Of a stretch of 64,000 bases of DNA, positions 26,531 through 39,743 are shown in pieces. The stretch is taken from assembly GCF_036417845.1 (NCBI RefSeq), contig NC_089979.1, positions 27,593,958 through 27,657,957 of the forward strand, in the 5' to 3' direction. A program made the position numbers and the translations under genes. The notes under the pieces were generated by a model that worked only from the letters and a program-made list of their open reading frames with translations, was not told the origin of the DNA and made no database searches. This stretch comes from Apteryx mantelli (taxonomy: Eukaryota > Chordata > Aves > Apterygiformes > Apterygidae). How positions within the stretch are numbered: position 1 is the stretch's first letter; every line of letters begins with the position of its first letter.

Positions 26531-29500
26531 ATATTTTAGGCTTGCAAGTTCATTTAAAAATAAAATATATGAATTTGACAGAGCATTGTGATGGGAGCTA
26601 CTATTTTTTCTGGCCTCAGGAGGCCCACAGACTTTTGGCAGGGGGTTGTCCTAGCAGAGAGCAGGAAAGTGAGAAGGAAAGCAATATTACTGAACCCATT
26701 TGTTTAAATTTCTGCTGAAGCTCTCTGCAAATTTAGACAGCAGAAAACAGAGGAGGATAGTTCCCAAACCCATGCTGCAAGGATGATATACATATCTAGA
26801 AAGACAGCTTGGTTTAAATGACAGGAGACGAGATTGTGAGCATTGCCACCCTGCTAGCTCGCAGCTTCCAGATTGTACAGAGGAAAATTAACTGTTCCAT
26901 TTTCATCTGCTATGGCAAACTCCAAATAGCAAAGCAAAATGTTTGCCATCTAAAAAGGGACAGATCTGTTCCTGATGTTGTCTTTAATATCATATTTGTT
27001 TTGTAATCTGCATTTTTGTTATATATCTAGTCCATAAAATGTTTCACTTTATGAATTACCAACAAATTTTGTGCTCTCACTTCCACTGTTCATGCATTCT
27101 CACCCTAGTTTCTTCTCAGTGCTCATATATAAAGAGCAAATTATTGAAGTCTAAACTGTTGCCTACCCTGTAAATCATCTATTTGCTAATGAAGAAGAAT
27201 TCTAAAAGAGTTGTTAGCTTCCAGATAGCAAATATGATAATGACAGAATAAAATAATAAAGCTTTTTGCACTGCTAAGATACCCTACTATTGGTGATCAC
27301 TAGATCACCTGTAGAAAGATATACTGGGAGCAATACTGGAAGGCTCAGATGCTGGTGTCTGGTTCATTTCTGACAAGTACTGGGAAAAAAGATCTCATTC
27401 CTGCAATGAATGATGCTCAAGCTGCAAACTAACAGAGGCCAAAAAATGAACCAAATATACCATTTTCTGAATTGAGTTTTTCCATCAGCTTACAGAAATG
27501 TATTGATGTAAAGAAAATTGTTCTGTGAGAGACTGTAAGAGCAACACAATCATCTGATAAATGAACAATTGTGCTTTATAACAAAGCTGCTTTTCAGCTG
27601 ACATCTGTTTCACAAGACGGCTTAGTTACAGGCCGGATGGCCAAAGGGGAGCATGGTGGAAAGTAATTTAGGAGGATGACTCCACAGAAGGAAAATCTCA
27701 TAATTCATATAAGTTTAAAATGTCTGTGATTCTATTAATAGAATTAGTATTTAATGCCAAGAGCATTTTGCCTGTTCAAAGCATTTCTCAGACTTGCTCA
27801 CACAGCTCCATTGCAAGGTGAATAAGCAGACTGTGCCGTGACTATGTACTGGGTTTAGAGTTATAACTAATTACCTCTCCATCTCCCTTCCTGAAAATTG
27901 ATTTTGTGTGTGAAATCAGTCTATAAAATTTATTGTTATGCACCAAGTCACTTTTCTGCCCCTCATCTTGCTCTGGGGAGTGGTAGGAATGTAGCGGATC
28001 TACAATATGAGTAGGTATGGACTTTTTGGAGATGCAGGAGAGGTGAGGTTTACTGTTGCCTTACGGGAAGTTACCTATAGCTTTAGGTATGAAAACATTA
28101 GTTTGATTATATAGCAGAAAAAAGTAGCTTCCAAAGACTGAGGTAGTTTTTAGGGTTTTTACTTAAAATATAGTATAATATTTTAAATTTGCAAAACTTT
28201 TTTTTCTATCAAGAAGTAGATTCTTTTGTATTGTTTCTGGTGATCAGCACTACCAGATAAAGTGGCTTACAAAAACTCTAACACCATCTTCAAACTGCTT
28301 AGAGAAATGCAGTGACAAATTTTATTTAGACTTTTAAAAACTTACACAACCTTACACATTTTCAATAACAAGACCCTAAACATTTGGTTGATTCCTTTTA
28401 CTCTAGCTGGAACAGCTGTTTTGACATGGCCTCCTACTGCTATTTCAATTAACTTTATTGCTTTCAGTCATTGTCTTTAGTGAGCTGCTACTGGTGTTTC
28501 TTTCTATTGATAAAGCAACTTTTCCTACAGATTCCTGGGACAGAATTCAGGACTTCTTCTGTTTCATTTTTAATATTCATAATACTGTATACTTGATTTG
28601 CCACCTGACTCATGGCAAGGGGTTTTGATGCTGCGATGCGCACTTCAAATAGCAATAAATTGTCATTGTACTTCCTCATGCTTATTTTTCCTTTAGTATT
28701 GGTGAATACTTGCTTCTTCCCTTCTTCCAGTTTTGATACTTGCATTACCAGTTTGTTACTAAATCTACCTGTTTTCTTCTCTTACAACATAAAGCTCTTT
28801 ATAAATGAGCTTTGCTAAAAAAAAAATTGAGAGCTACAGTGATGCATCCACCATCCATTCATATTTGGATTTCAGACCCAGTGTTGCAACCAGATGTTTA
28901 GTGTTCCGGGCTCGCCATAAATGACAGCTCATTTTTTGCTAGTGTAATAAGATGAGTAAATTATTTTAGGCTGGCCAATATCATATTGTACTGCACATGC
29001 CTTATCCATGCAGCTAGAGCAGAAAGCAAATACTAACTGATCACTTATTTGATTATTGATAGCTGAACACTATAAAATCTATTTTTTCTGCATTCTTTCC
29101 TCAACTTTTTATTTAAAAAGTGCTCAGGGGCATAAAGGCATCTCTCTATCAATATTGGTCTCACCTCAGATCTGACCCCTACATTTAGCATAATTGAAGC
29201 AGATTTAAGGGAAGTCCTTTTTTGTGCCTGCCTCTGAGTCCTTAGTTAAGCCCTCACTCATGCAAGCAGCTCTGTGTGTGGAAGCTCCACGATCAGCAGC
29301 CAGCGGGGACCTGCAGTTGGACAAAGTGCTACTAACATGCTGCACTCATGTTAAACAGTTTTCCCCATTTTCTGAGCCACTGTTTCACAGAGCAGTGAAT
29401 ATAGCAGAAAGGACATATAATGGAAAACATAAGGAGAAGGGTTACTAAAGGAGGTAGAATGCGTTCACTGCAGCACCATAAAGCACCTTTCATGACTTTC

Positions 29501-29596
29501 ATTATTACAAAAAAGTGGTAAAATAGGAGGAAGCCATAGCCACAGTTATAAGCTGCTATGTAGTATTAATTACGCAATTTCATTTATCCCTACTAG

Positions 29597-29766
29597 GTAT
29601 TTTAGAAGATGGAAAATCAACTCAGACAGGTGTAACTACAGCATCAACCACAACTGGAATTCTGAACACCGAGAAAAAACCCAGCTGTGGTGCTCAGTGT
29701 GCAAACCCCACGGTTCCTGCCACTGGAGCTGTGGCGCAGAGGCCCAGCAGCTTCAGAACAGCAGAG
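29597..29766 (+). CDS. BAALC: BAALC coding exon 2
   Basis: The exon begins after the acceptor CTACTAG (AG at 29595-29596) and ends before the donor GAG|GTAAGA at 29766/29767. With the single base carried from exon 1 it reads Gly-Ile-Leu-Glu-Asp-Gly, matching the human GMLEDG. Further on, NTEKKPSCGAQCANP matches the human NPEKKTNCETQCPNP. The exon is 170 bases, and exons 1 and 2 together make exactly 106 codons, so it ends in phase 0. The middle part is rich in Thr, Ser and Ala and is poorly conserved, in keeping with a disordered linker. Its role beyond linking the lipid-anchored amino terminus to the conserved carboxy terminus is not known to me. Confidence 0.95.
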
Positions 29767-31650
29767 GTAAGACTGTAATTATGTTCCATGATGCTCAGGA
29801 CTAGCTTCAACAAGATCAAAATTATTTTTGTGACAATATTCCTTTCAGCAGTCAAACTCTATTAAATGCTTTGGGATAAGATAGAATAGTTGCAGCACAG
29901 CCACAGCATAATTAAGCCTAGCACCTCTGACAAGTTGTCATGCCTGAGTGGCCACAAAATTGATGTTTTATTCAACAGTTGGAGTAACTCACATGCCTGT
30001 CACAGCAAAAAACCCCTACACTTTCTGTTTTTCAACTCAATCAAGCTATGTCGTATATTGTGCAAGCTGTTTGGATTAATAATCTGAAAGGGAATGTACT
30101 TTTCCTTAATTACCGCTTCGCTTGAATTGTATTCACTGCATGAACCCTGGTTCATTCAAGGCTGGATGCAAAGCCTAAGAAAGGCAATGGGAGTCTTTTC
30201 AGTAACTTCACCAGGCCTGGATCTGATCCTCTGTCCTCCTCCCCTCACCTACTGAATACTTTGTGGAAGGATCATCCAGTGTAACAATAATGTATGAAAA
30301 CATAAGGCTTTGGTGCCAGATTTCTCCTGTCCTAGCTGTCTACCCTGCCTATTTCTCATAGGTTTCCACTGCTACACTGTTCATGTAGCAACTGCTCAAC
30401 TGCTGCAGATTAAAGTAATCCAAAAATCACAGCTGGTTTACTGCTTCCTCAGTTTCTCAGGTGGCAAGAACCTCCCAGAATGGAGTGTCATGGATAGTGG
30501 GAACAGGAACGTCTATGACCAAGCTGTGTGTCCCCTCTTGTGAATCAGATCCTTGAGCAAGGGAAATTTAAGCCCAGAGGGACTGAGCAAATGAAAAAGG
30601 GAATGTGGATCAAAATTTACCTTGCATTTGCTAACAGCAAACACATTGGTACTTGTGTGTTTATTTTAAACCTTCATTGTACAATATCTTCCCTTCAGTA
30701 CTCCTGAAGTATGGAAATATTCTCCAGTGACATAGATTGTGCTGTATCTTTCCACTAGATATTGCAGCCGCAGAAGTACCGCTCCACATTCTGCATCTAC
30801 ATGACATTTAGAGCCACAGGAGGTTTGCTGTAAATGAAAACATAAATGCCTGTCACAGGCACAGGCATTAGCCCATAGAGAAAAAATAATTGGTCAGATT
30901 GAATATGATTGAACAGAACTAACATAATTATTAATCCAATTTGTGAGAGACCTGGCCACAGTTGAGAATTTTATTGTATATCTGACATATTGTTGGAGAT
31001 TTTTCTTTTTTTAATTTTGTAAGCAATAGAAAAGTTGTTTCTGCATTTAGACTTACTAGGAAATATGGGCAAATTTCTGCAACATATTGAAGAGTGAATG
31101 TTGACCACAGTGGGACTACCCAGTGAAGTATGGGTTACCGACTTGGGTCCTATGGCTTTGATTGTATCCTCCAATCTTCTTCTACCTAAGATACATTTAA
31201 TCATATATTTGTACTGTTACAGCCAAGTGTGCAGAGAAAATTTCTGATGCTAAGCAGGGTATTTACATTATTCTGTGCATCTAAATGCAGGTGTCTAAGA
31301 AAGGAGAGTAATTTTTCTAAATTTCTTATAGTCAAAAAAGAAATGTAGGTTCCTACAGTGGGCAAGTTGTAGTATCTAAGTCAGGTTCCAGATCTGATTT
31401 ACCATTCTGAATCTCTGTTTCTCCATTGACTAGTTAGGGAAGTGTAAGATGAATAGGTTTCTAGTTTGGGCACCTACAGTTTAGGTGCCTAGAGAAGAGA
31501 ATGTGACTGTCCCCCCACAACTCAAAATGTGCATGTTTTAGTCATCTGAATATTCACATTGACTACAGTTTGTCTTTTATCTCTAGACGCTGTAGAGTAC
31601 CATGTGAGGTAACACACACCGTGCTCAGCAGACTTGGCTTCTGCCATTGG

Positions 31651-31706
31651 CCTGTGAGGTGGTTTGGGGTAAACTGCTTTACCTCTCTGTGTCTCATTTT
31701 CTCAGG
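31651..31706 (+). repeat. MIR-like SINE fragment
   Basis: The run CCTGTGAGGTGGTTTGGGGT, followed by CTTTACCTCTCTGTGTCTCA and TTTTCTCA, lines up with the MIR core, in which a GTGACCTTGGGCAAGTCACT segment precedes TTAACCTCTCTGTGCCTCAG. The match is diverged but extends about 55 bases in the right order. MIR relics are shared across amniotes, so this fits a non-mammalian as well as a mammalian genome. Confidence 0.5.
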
Positions 31707-32126
31707 CTTCAAGCTCTGAAGCATCCTACTTCTTTACCATAGCATCGGGTACAATCTGTGGTGTTGAATGGGAAAGGGTTTGACACGAGGCTGCACCTGG
31801 GAAATCTGCCTCCTAGTATCCTCTCATGAGGGTAATGGGAAAAGGACTTGGATGCAAAAGATGTTGATGATAAAAACTAATAACAGCAAAGGCACTATAA
31901 CAGTCAAGAGCAAAGGTGGTATCCAGATTATTTACTGCAATGCATGACAATAACCTAGTTTGATTTTCATGATGTACGTAGTCTTTGGAGAAACACTGAG
32001 TGGGTATAAACACTGGGGGACAAGTTAGTAAGGGAGAAGATGTAATTCAGTTTGCAGAAATGTGAAGTAGTACACACTGGCAAATGTGATTCCCAGTTTT
32101 TGCTTCCAGATAAATAAGCGTAGCTT

Positions 32127-32187
32127 CCACTGATGTCAGTGGATGTTTACCTGGCATTATTATACCTGGTGTTATTTACCAGGTAAA
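32127..32187. repeat. Palindrome and inverted repeat block
   Basis: The 16-mer CCACTGATGTCAGTGG at 32127-32142 is a palindrome with a 2-base centre. Just after it, TTTACCTGG (32146-32154) is mirrored by CCAGGTAAA (32179-32187). A further CTGGCATTATTTAC copy follows to about 32215. The first palindrome resembles the widespread amniote repeat motif of the CATTGAAGTCAATGG type, so this is probably an old repeat fragment. Confidence 0.55.
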
Positions 32188-32945
32188 TTATGCCTAATTT
32201 ATCTGGCATTATTTACAGTAATATTTACAATTACTATTTCCAAACAGTCTCATGAACATCTGAGATGCAATGATCAAAAACACATAACCCAACTCTGTGT
32301 TTATATCAACCCAATTATAAGTGTGCTCTGCTAGACCTATCCAATTTACTGCGTATCATAATGTGTTGCTTAGGGCAACAAGTAGACAAACTAGGAGATG
32401 AAGAAGGATAAATTTAAATTAAGGATGCACTTTCATACCTCAGAGAAACTGTCTATTTTGAATATTTGGAAATTATTTGATGAAGATCTGGAAGGTATAT
32501 ATTGTATCTAGGTCTTATATGCAAGCAGAACTAAGTGCTATTTTGAAACTGTATTTTCATTTAAGAAACCTACACGAAAGCAGAGAAAATTCTGTTTCAG
32601 GGTAGTCCCACTCAATTCCCAGTGACATCAAAGGAAACCATTAATTTCCACTTCTGGACTGAAAGCAGATTTATTTGCTTTACTTTTGAAAGACACATGC
32701 AAAAATGTTAATGATAACCAAAAGGGTTGATCCAAAGCCTGCTCCTGTCCATAGCCTCGAAAGCACTCACAGAAGCTTACATCCATGTGGAATGAGACAG
32801 TTGCTCCACATCACAGTGGTGTGTGAAGACTACTCGGGTCTTTGTGTTTATTAACTAGAACTGCTTCCATAAATTACGCAGTCATTGCCCATGACTCTTT
32901 GTCCTGTCAATGTGGAACTCACTGTACTATTTAACGCCTTCACAG

Positions 32946-33050
32946 AGCAAATGGGACACGAAGAAAATGCCCACAAAAGAAGTCACCATTAATGTTGCAA
33001 AGAGCATCAGACAAAGCGACAGAAGGATAGCAAAGAATTGCGTCAATTAA
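32946..33050 (+). CDS. BAALC: BAALC coding exon 3 with stop
   Basis: After the acceptor TTCACAG, the frame continues in phase 0 as SKWDTKKMPTKEVTINVAKS and ends RRIAKNCVN followed by TAA at 33048-33050. The human tail reads AKRMPAKEVTINVTDSIQQM and ends ITKNCVN, so the identification is secure. The exon adds 34 residues, giving a 140-residue protein against 145 in the common human isoform. EVTINV and KNCVN are the conserved carboxy-terminal signatures. No frameshift or missing piece is seen in any of the three exons, so the gene looks intact. Confidence 0.97.
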   Translation, partial: SKWDTKKMPTKEVTINVAKSIRQSDRRIAKNCVN

Positions 33051-36000
33051 CGGCACAAAGCGGAAGAGGACGGACTTGCCCATACTTCGCTGCACTTTAA
33101 ATCAGCTGGTAGCATGTAAGGATGGCAAGACGTTGTGTTGAATACAGTGGGCAGCTGCTGCCGAGTGCCTTCAGACACACGTCCTGCAGAAAACAGCTGC
33201 AAACACCCTTCGAGGGTCCGATGTCACTTGTCTAATGCAGGGGCACTACACGGACATATGCCAAAACTTGTGCCATTTGTTTTCACAAAGTCCTATGTTA
33301 TCTACTTGTAGAGGTCTTGTTCTGCATTGCTGTTGGGATAAGAGGTATAGTTCATCTTAATTTAAAGCAGGAAAGGAAAAAATGAATCAGCATTTTTAGT
33401 CATAAGGAGTTTGAAGTAGGTACACTCAATTCTGCAGAGTTCATTTAAAGAGCTCACTTCTATAAAACTCAAACCCAGATATCTCAGAAATAAAGACACA
33501 TGGATGGCTTCCATTCTAACTCTTTTAAGCTATATATATCAGTTATATATAGTTACGTCATATACTAACCTTTTTATATATTAATCTTTTAAATACTTAG
33601 TTTTAATTTATTTTCTGTGTTGACAGAATTTATATCTTAAAAACAATAACTTACATATTCCAGCATTACTTGAAGTTCATAGTATTAGCTAGCCGGTAGA
33701 GTTCTGGCTACTTTCTTTTTTAAACATATCCCTTTAATTATTTTGAGACCCAAACTCTCTTCACTAGACTCTGGAAAATAGTGATCACTCACTTTATATG
33801 ACAATAACCATACTTCTTAAAATAATATTCCACTGATGATAGCTCCAAAAATTAACTTTATTTGATTAGACATGGTTGATTTGATGGGCAGAACATGTAT
33901 TTAATTGCATTGCATTTAAATGCATCCTGTATCATAGCACTCCATATTTATCATAAATATACAGCTAAAAGGAATATAAGTGTTCAGTGTCATAAAGTGC
34001 AGCAATGTATTTAACATATTACTTCTTAGTGTAGAAGTAATAATATATATTCTCTGTAAGCTTATACTTTTATAAAGGTAAAAGAAGTAAATTTATTTGC
34101 CTCCCCCATCAAACATATATGAGCATCCTTTGAGGACCATTTAAAATAACTACTCAAAAGTTGTTCATAACGAATGAGATTGGGAAGAAAATCTGTATAT
34201 AAACTGCAAGAAGTCTTTTTTACACTTAGACACATAAGTATAAATAGAATTGTGGAACTGAATCCTAATTTATTCCATATTAGGATCATTTTAATAACTT
34301 GCTGCTAGCTGTATGAGTACTTAATACTTTACTTGGAGTACAACAAGTTTATACAGTTGGGAATTGTTTAGGTAAGTAATTGTTTTCTATTATTCCGACA
34401 CAAAGACAAAGCAAAATCCAGAGGCAGTGAGAGATTTTTGCATACATTAGGATATGTATTTTTAACAAATTGTTATTTTTAGATGTCCTAAAAAAGGACA
34501 AAGATCCTGTGCTAAGCTCTCTTCAGTTCAGTGTGTTATCTGACAAGTGATCTTGTGCTGCACATTTACAGAGAAGAACTAAAAAATACTGAAAATAATG
34601 TTGTACAGGTAAAACGCTGTCTGCATTTATCCTTCCAACTTGTGCCTCTCTGCCAACGTGCTTGCAACATTAGAGGACAGGAAGAGACTTGACTCACTCT
34701 AACAATAAACGGTAGCTGTAGCAGCTCAGCAATATTAATTTAGAAATGGATAGCCATTTTTTTGACCATGCACTAATCTGATTGAAAGCACACATTCAGG
34801 ATTCTGCATTATTTGTGCAGAGCAGAAAGTGAACCATTTTAAATCTGTGCCAAACTTGCAACTCATTTCTGTTTCAAAGGATTTACTGGCAGAGACAGTA
34901 CAGTATAAAACAGTATGATACAGAAAACCTATGGAAAGCAATCATCAGTGATGCTGGTTTGTTGTAGGGTACAATGGATTTTGAAAGAAGGCAAAAGGGA
35001 AGCTTCATTGCTTGCCATTACTTAAGAAGCTGTTCCACAGGTAGCTGTCTTGGATGGATACGAAGTTAAGGTGAAGAGATGCAAAGACAGGAGAGTTCGA
35101 GCAATGAGATTATTTGCTAGCTAAGAAATTATTTTGTGATGATGTGCTGACCAGATGCATCTGGTGTCTTGGCTCACACTGCAGGAGGAAGACTGCAGAG
35201 CTGCATCGTACAAAGGTATGAGCAATAGCCCTCACTGCATGTGAACAGTCAGCAGGGAGTCGGACTCCTGAGTCTTATATTCAGAGCATGAGATGTGACA
35301 GGATGGTTAGCAGGGGATGGCACTGGTGTGTGATTATCTGTGCAGTACCACAGACCTTGGTCATGCTGGCCACGTCCCTCATCAGGATGGCAGTTGTGGA
35401 GTCATGAAAGCTGCCTGCTCTGGTTGACACCTGTATCTGCTCATGATAAGCAGCTCTTGTCTGAGCTAGTTCAAGATCTCAGGAACCAGTTTATATCCTG
35501 AACCATAACTATAGGGCATTCAAAGACAGATCTAACTTTTGTGTTATGAACCATGCCTGGTAACAAGCAACCTTGTAAACTCTTTTCATGTAACATATTA
35601 CTGTTCTTATTTGTTAAGAGGTAACTGAAAAGACATTACATTATGTCTTCAAAGGCTTGTTAGTTCTTCAAGCACGAGTTCCCAATGACCTCAACAGAAC
35701 TGAGACTGTGTTGTGGAGACGCGAGTTCTGCCTGTGTGCTTACACAGGGTTATAGTTATGTTTTCTTTACTCTGCTTCTACTAGAGACAACCAGTAGTAG
35801 AAACAACCAATTTGTTTATGAAATAATATACCATATAGTATAATTAAGGGTAACAGAGTCTAGTCTATACTGCTTAAGACAAATTAAAAATACTAAAAAT
35901 AGTTTCCTGTGCTGGTTTTAATGCAGGAAGCAAGCTCAAAGAATCATCTGGACATCTTCACTCCAGGGGCCTTTCTAGGAGTGAAGAGTCTTACCTACAG

Positions 36001-37240
36001 GGTCTGTTCTTCAGCTAGGATCTTTAAAATATAAATGGCTCAAGTGCAGAAAATAATACAACCATGTTAGAAGACATATACTTTTAGATAAAGGACCTGC
36101 TGAAATCTTTGACTTCTTATATGACAGGATTTTTGAAATGTAATTTTCCCACACAAGGTATTATGCCACTTAATTTGTTCCCCATTCTTTGGCTGCGCAG
36201 GAGGATTTGTACAGCTACCCTGAAACAACGTTCTTTTTATGGAAATTATTTGTCAACCTTGGGTGAGTTTTTATGATTTACCTTAGTTCAGGTTTTAAAT
36301 AGAAACAAACTTACTTTGTTATGTTTCCACAATTCCAATACAACATACAGATAGGACTTCCTTCTGATATGTATATACACACAGAATATATTTTCTTGTG
36401 ATGTACGAGAAATGGAATCACTAAAATAAATTTGAAAATGACCATTTGAATTTGGATACAAAGTAGCCTTTGGATAAAGAGGAGAAAGAATTCACAGTTA
36501 CCAGTAGACAACATTAGGCAGATTCATCCTCTCCTGTAACTCAGTGGAATTCCGATCTTTTGCTATTCCTTGATTTTGTCCCTTACGCTTGCTTTGGGTC
36601 TGTCATAATTTCAGCACTGCTGTATGCCATTGATTGGAGGACACACAATTTTACTGTACAGCAAAAATGATCATTCACTGAAAAAGGAGGAAAGTACAAT
36701 TATTGTGTAAGCAATATTTAAGACTGGGTTAAACATGCATTCTTGTTATCTACATGACTAAGGTCACATACAAAACAGATTTTTTTGATCTTCCTAGTAT
36801 GTTCATATACATATATATTCACATGTGCATGTCTGTGTGTGGGTATACTGTAATGTCTTTAATTGGTAATTATGTTCTGCAGTTCATGCATGGTTTTTGT
36901 GAACCTTTCAGTTGCGTTTTTAAATCTGACACACCAATGTAACGTTTTAATGTTTGAACTGAAATCTATTTATCATGCCTTATGAAAAGAATGAGCTATA
37001 TCATTTGTGTGCAGAAATGGTGTTTGAAAAAGCAGGCTTAGTTTTATTTGGAAATATGAATAATCTATCTAAGTAAGGTTTCAAAGCAGAATAAATGGAG
37101 CATTTCTGTACTCTCATTTTCTTTGCAAATTATTGAAGATTGACCTTCAACTTGAAAAAAAATAAAATGTTTTAGACTGATGTCTGTTTATTACTCTGTG
37201 CATTTAATATTCCTGTGTTTGTTGTTGATTTATCTTTAAA
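33051..37240 (+). other. BAALC: Probable BAALC 3' UTR and downstream flank
   Basis: AT-rich sequence follows the stop codon with no coding potential. AATAAA hexamers occur at 33489-33494, 34704-34709, 36425-36430, 37090-37095 and 37161-37166. The last pair is followed at about 37205-37235 by a GT-rich run (CTGTGTTTGTTGTTGATTT) typical of a downstream cleavage element. If it is used, the 3' UTR would be about 4.1 kb. The site at 33489 would give a UTR of about 0.45 kb. Which one is used cannot be settled from sequence. Confidence 0.4.
37161..37240 (+). terminator. BAALC: Candidate polyadenylation site for BAALC
   Basis: AATAAA at 37161-37166 is reinforced by a second copy at 37090 and followed by GT-rich sequence about 40-70 bases downstream. 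This is the best combination of elements downstream of the BAALC stop. Proximal sites at 33489 and 34704 are alternatives with weaker downstream GT content. Confidence 0.3.
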
Positions 37241-39743
37241 AATTAGGACCAATGACTGAGAAGGTATAATGAATGGTTTTAATGCACTTATGCATTCTCT
37301 TCTCTCCGTATGGAATCAGAATATTTTTGTACCTGATGGTCTCAACTGTGACTCATGGACTGCACAGTCACATTAAAAAGAGCTAAAATACATATTCTCA
37401 CCACAAGAAACCACTATATTTGCCAAAGAGGGTTTATAAGATCAAAAATGGGAGGAACTGTAGCTTTCATAATTATAAATGGGAAAATTCATGGTTGCTG
37501 TAACAACAAATGGGGAAGACATTGGGAACTTAAGACGTTTTCTCAATAAGATTAGATTATTATTTGGGGGGATGGGAAACAAGAACTCACTGAGTTCTGA
37601 GTTCTCATGATATAAATAGGAATGTCAATACAAGCTTGAAGTAATCCTTCCACCTTATGTGGCCTTGATAAGGCCTCTGCTAAAGCACTCTGGCTGTTCC
37701 AGGCATCTGCCTTTAAGAAAGTCCGGAAGAGAACAACAAAAGCAACCAGCAGGCTGGAAGGCAGAGTCTACCGGGACAGGCTTACAGAAGTGTGTTTGCT
37801 TAGTGCAGAAAAGAGAAAAATGATGGGAAACATTCTTCTGTTCTTCTTTGTGTTGACTAGGATGAAGACAAGAAAAAATGGACTTAAGGTGAAGCTGGAA
37901 AGATTGATGTTAGAAAAACTAACATTAATGGTAAATAAGTATTTGACAGATTGTGTAGGAAATTTTTGTAAGATCACACTAGACAAATAACTGTTGTATG
38001 GTGTAGGGAGAGCTGATTCTGCATTTTATGTGGCTGTTCTGTCCCAGCCCGTAGAAACCCCTACTCTAGTAAATTTTCTAGAAACCTGAAGTTGTCTTTT
38101 CCAGTCTTCCAAATAGCTCTCCCTTGAGGCAACTAGTGAATAAAAAAGGCATTCGACATTAGGTTTGTACTATTCAGAACTGATCCAATTATAATGTCTT
38201 TGGAGAAGAGGAGGTAAAATATTAGGCAGGCATGATACACTCATGTAATTAAAGCCCTACTTTTCCTTGGGTGGTAATAACAGCTATCTGCCCTTCTTCT
38301 TCCTCTCTCTTCATACAGGATGCAAGGTCACACCCTGAAGATTCATTACTAAGATTACTGTATAAAAACAAATGACACAGTCCCTGTCCCAAAGGGCACA
38401 TGGTGTTCTCTGAGACAAGGCACAGGAATGAGCATGGTCAACAGCAAGGAAAAGCTGGATAAGGATAAGGGTGACTCTGCAAGCTAGCCATGGGCACGTG
38501 AGGGTTTTGCTGGTGAGGCATATTTTGAAATCTTGGAGAAAATTTGTATGGCATGACTTTAGGGAAGAACTGTACTGGAAGATTCATTGGGAAAAATACC
38601 AGAGACAAGAAGGTGTAAATTCAAACATACAAAAAGGGCAACATTTACTTCTGAATCATAGCACTATTCAGTGCTCAGATAACACGCAGAGGAATGGCCA
38701 CAGGACATGCTATGTTCATCACAAAGGCATTATCAAAATGCTACTGTCAAAAACCAAGTGGGATGTACAGTCAGTCCCAGTTCAGGCTTCAGGATATAGC
38801 ACTCTTCTCTTCTTCTTGCAGAAGATCTTCATCATTTTGGATGTGTTTGAGACCCTCCTAGAACGTGGTAGAATGACTGTGCAATGAGTGAGTGCTACAA
38901 AGGTAGCCAGATGTGAGGGGAAGAGGAAAAATAGCATAAGAGATAGCAAGAAGTGAATTCTGCTTGCTGTTAATAATATGACCCTTAAGGGACTTGCCAC
39001 TATCAATCATAGTGCAAAAAGCTTTTTCATATGTATTCCCAGTGATGTACCGATATATACATGAGATTGGTGAGGGCTGTGCATTTGGGTCCACATTAAA
39101 GGCAACATGTCTGTGCTATTTAGAGTTTTCTGTGACACTGAAATAATCAACAAAATCATGACTGACTAGTCAGTACAAGGATTAAAAAAAATCCAGTGAT
39201 GTGGAAAGAAGGGCAGCCAAGTACAATGCTGAAGAAAACAGTATAAAGCTCCTGCCAATGAAAATGCATAGCCCAGGCTAGCAGCAAAGGTTTTAACTGC
39301 CCGTCACAAAGATCTGTGTTCTCCGAGACTCCAACAGCAAAGGATGAGCAACCTTATGAGCAGACTGGTTTGTGCCCAGCACGGGAATCAGAGACTGGGG
39401 AGAGTAGCATGGATGTGGCTTATTGCTCTTGTATATTTGGTGCAGGAGTTGAAAATGTATAAGGCAGATATAGAACATATAGCTAATAAAATACATATGG
39501 TCCTGGCTGCATTGGAAAGCACAGATTTGAGAAAATAGCCACTGCGTTGTTCAACCTGTGCTATGGAAATTAATCCATGACTTTAACAGGTAACACTTTT
39601 TCTAAAACCTTTCCAGTGACTCTAAGCTGTTAAGATATTTTTTCCTACTGCCAGAAAGGGTTACCCTCGCTGAAATATCACCCCTATCCTAATTACTTAT
39701 GCCTAGGGTGTACTTCGACAAGCAGCTTGTTCTTCTTTGATTC

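Larger units (their letters stand above)
12032..29596 (+). other. BAALC: BAALC intron 1
   Basis: This 17.6-kb intron runs from the GTGAGT donor at 12032 to the CTACTAG acceptor at 29591-29596. It is mostly AT-rich and repeat-poor. It contains a retrocopy-like segment ending in an A18 tract (about 12600-12834), an AT/GT microsatellite near 15108-15127, poly(A) runs near 15024-15036 and 15979-15991, three CpG-rich islets (15830-16345, 18600-18830, 26040-26530), and short degenerate GATATTGC direct repeats at 19790-19830 and AAAGTTTAYTTGAGACTAA repeats at 25583-25624. The human intron hosts miR-3151 and antisense transcripts. I see no miR-3151-like hairpin here, as expected for a primate microRNA. 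Confidence 0.85.
29767..32945 (+). other. BAALC: BAALC intron 2
   Basis: This 3.2-kb intron runs from GTAAGA at 29767 to the acceptor TTCACAG ending at 32945. It contains a MIR-like fragment at 31651-31706 and a block of inverted and direct repeats at 32127-32215. A few short frames are open, none with conserved content. No additional exon was recognised. Confidence 0.85.
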
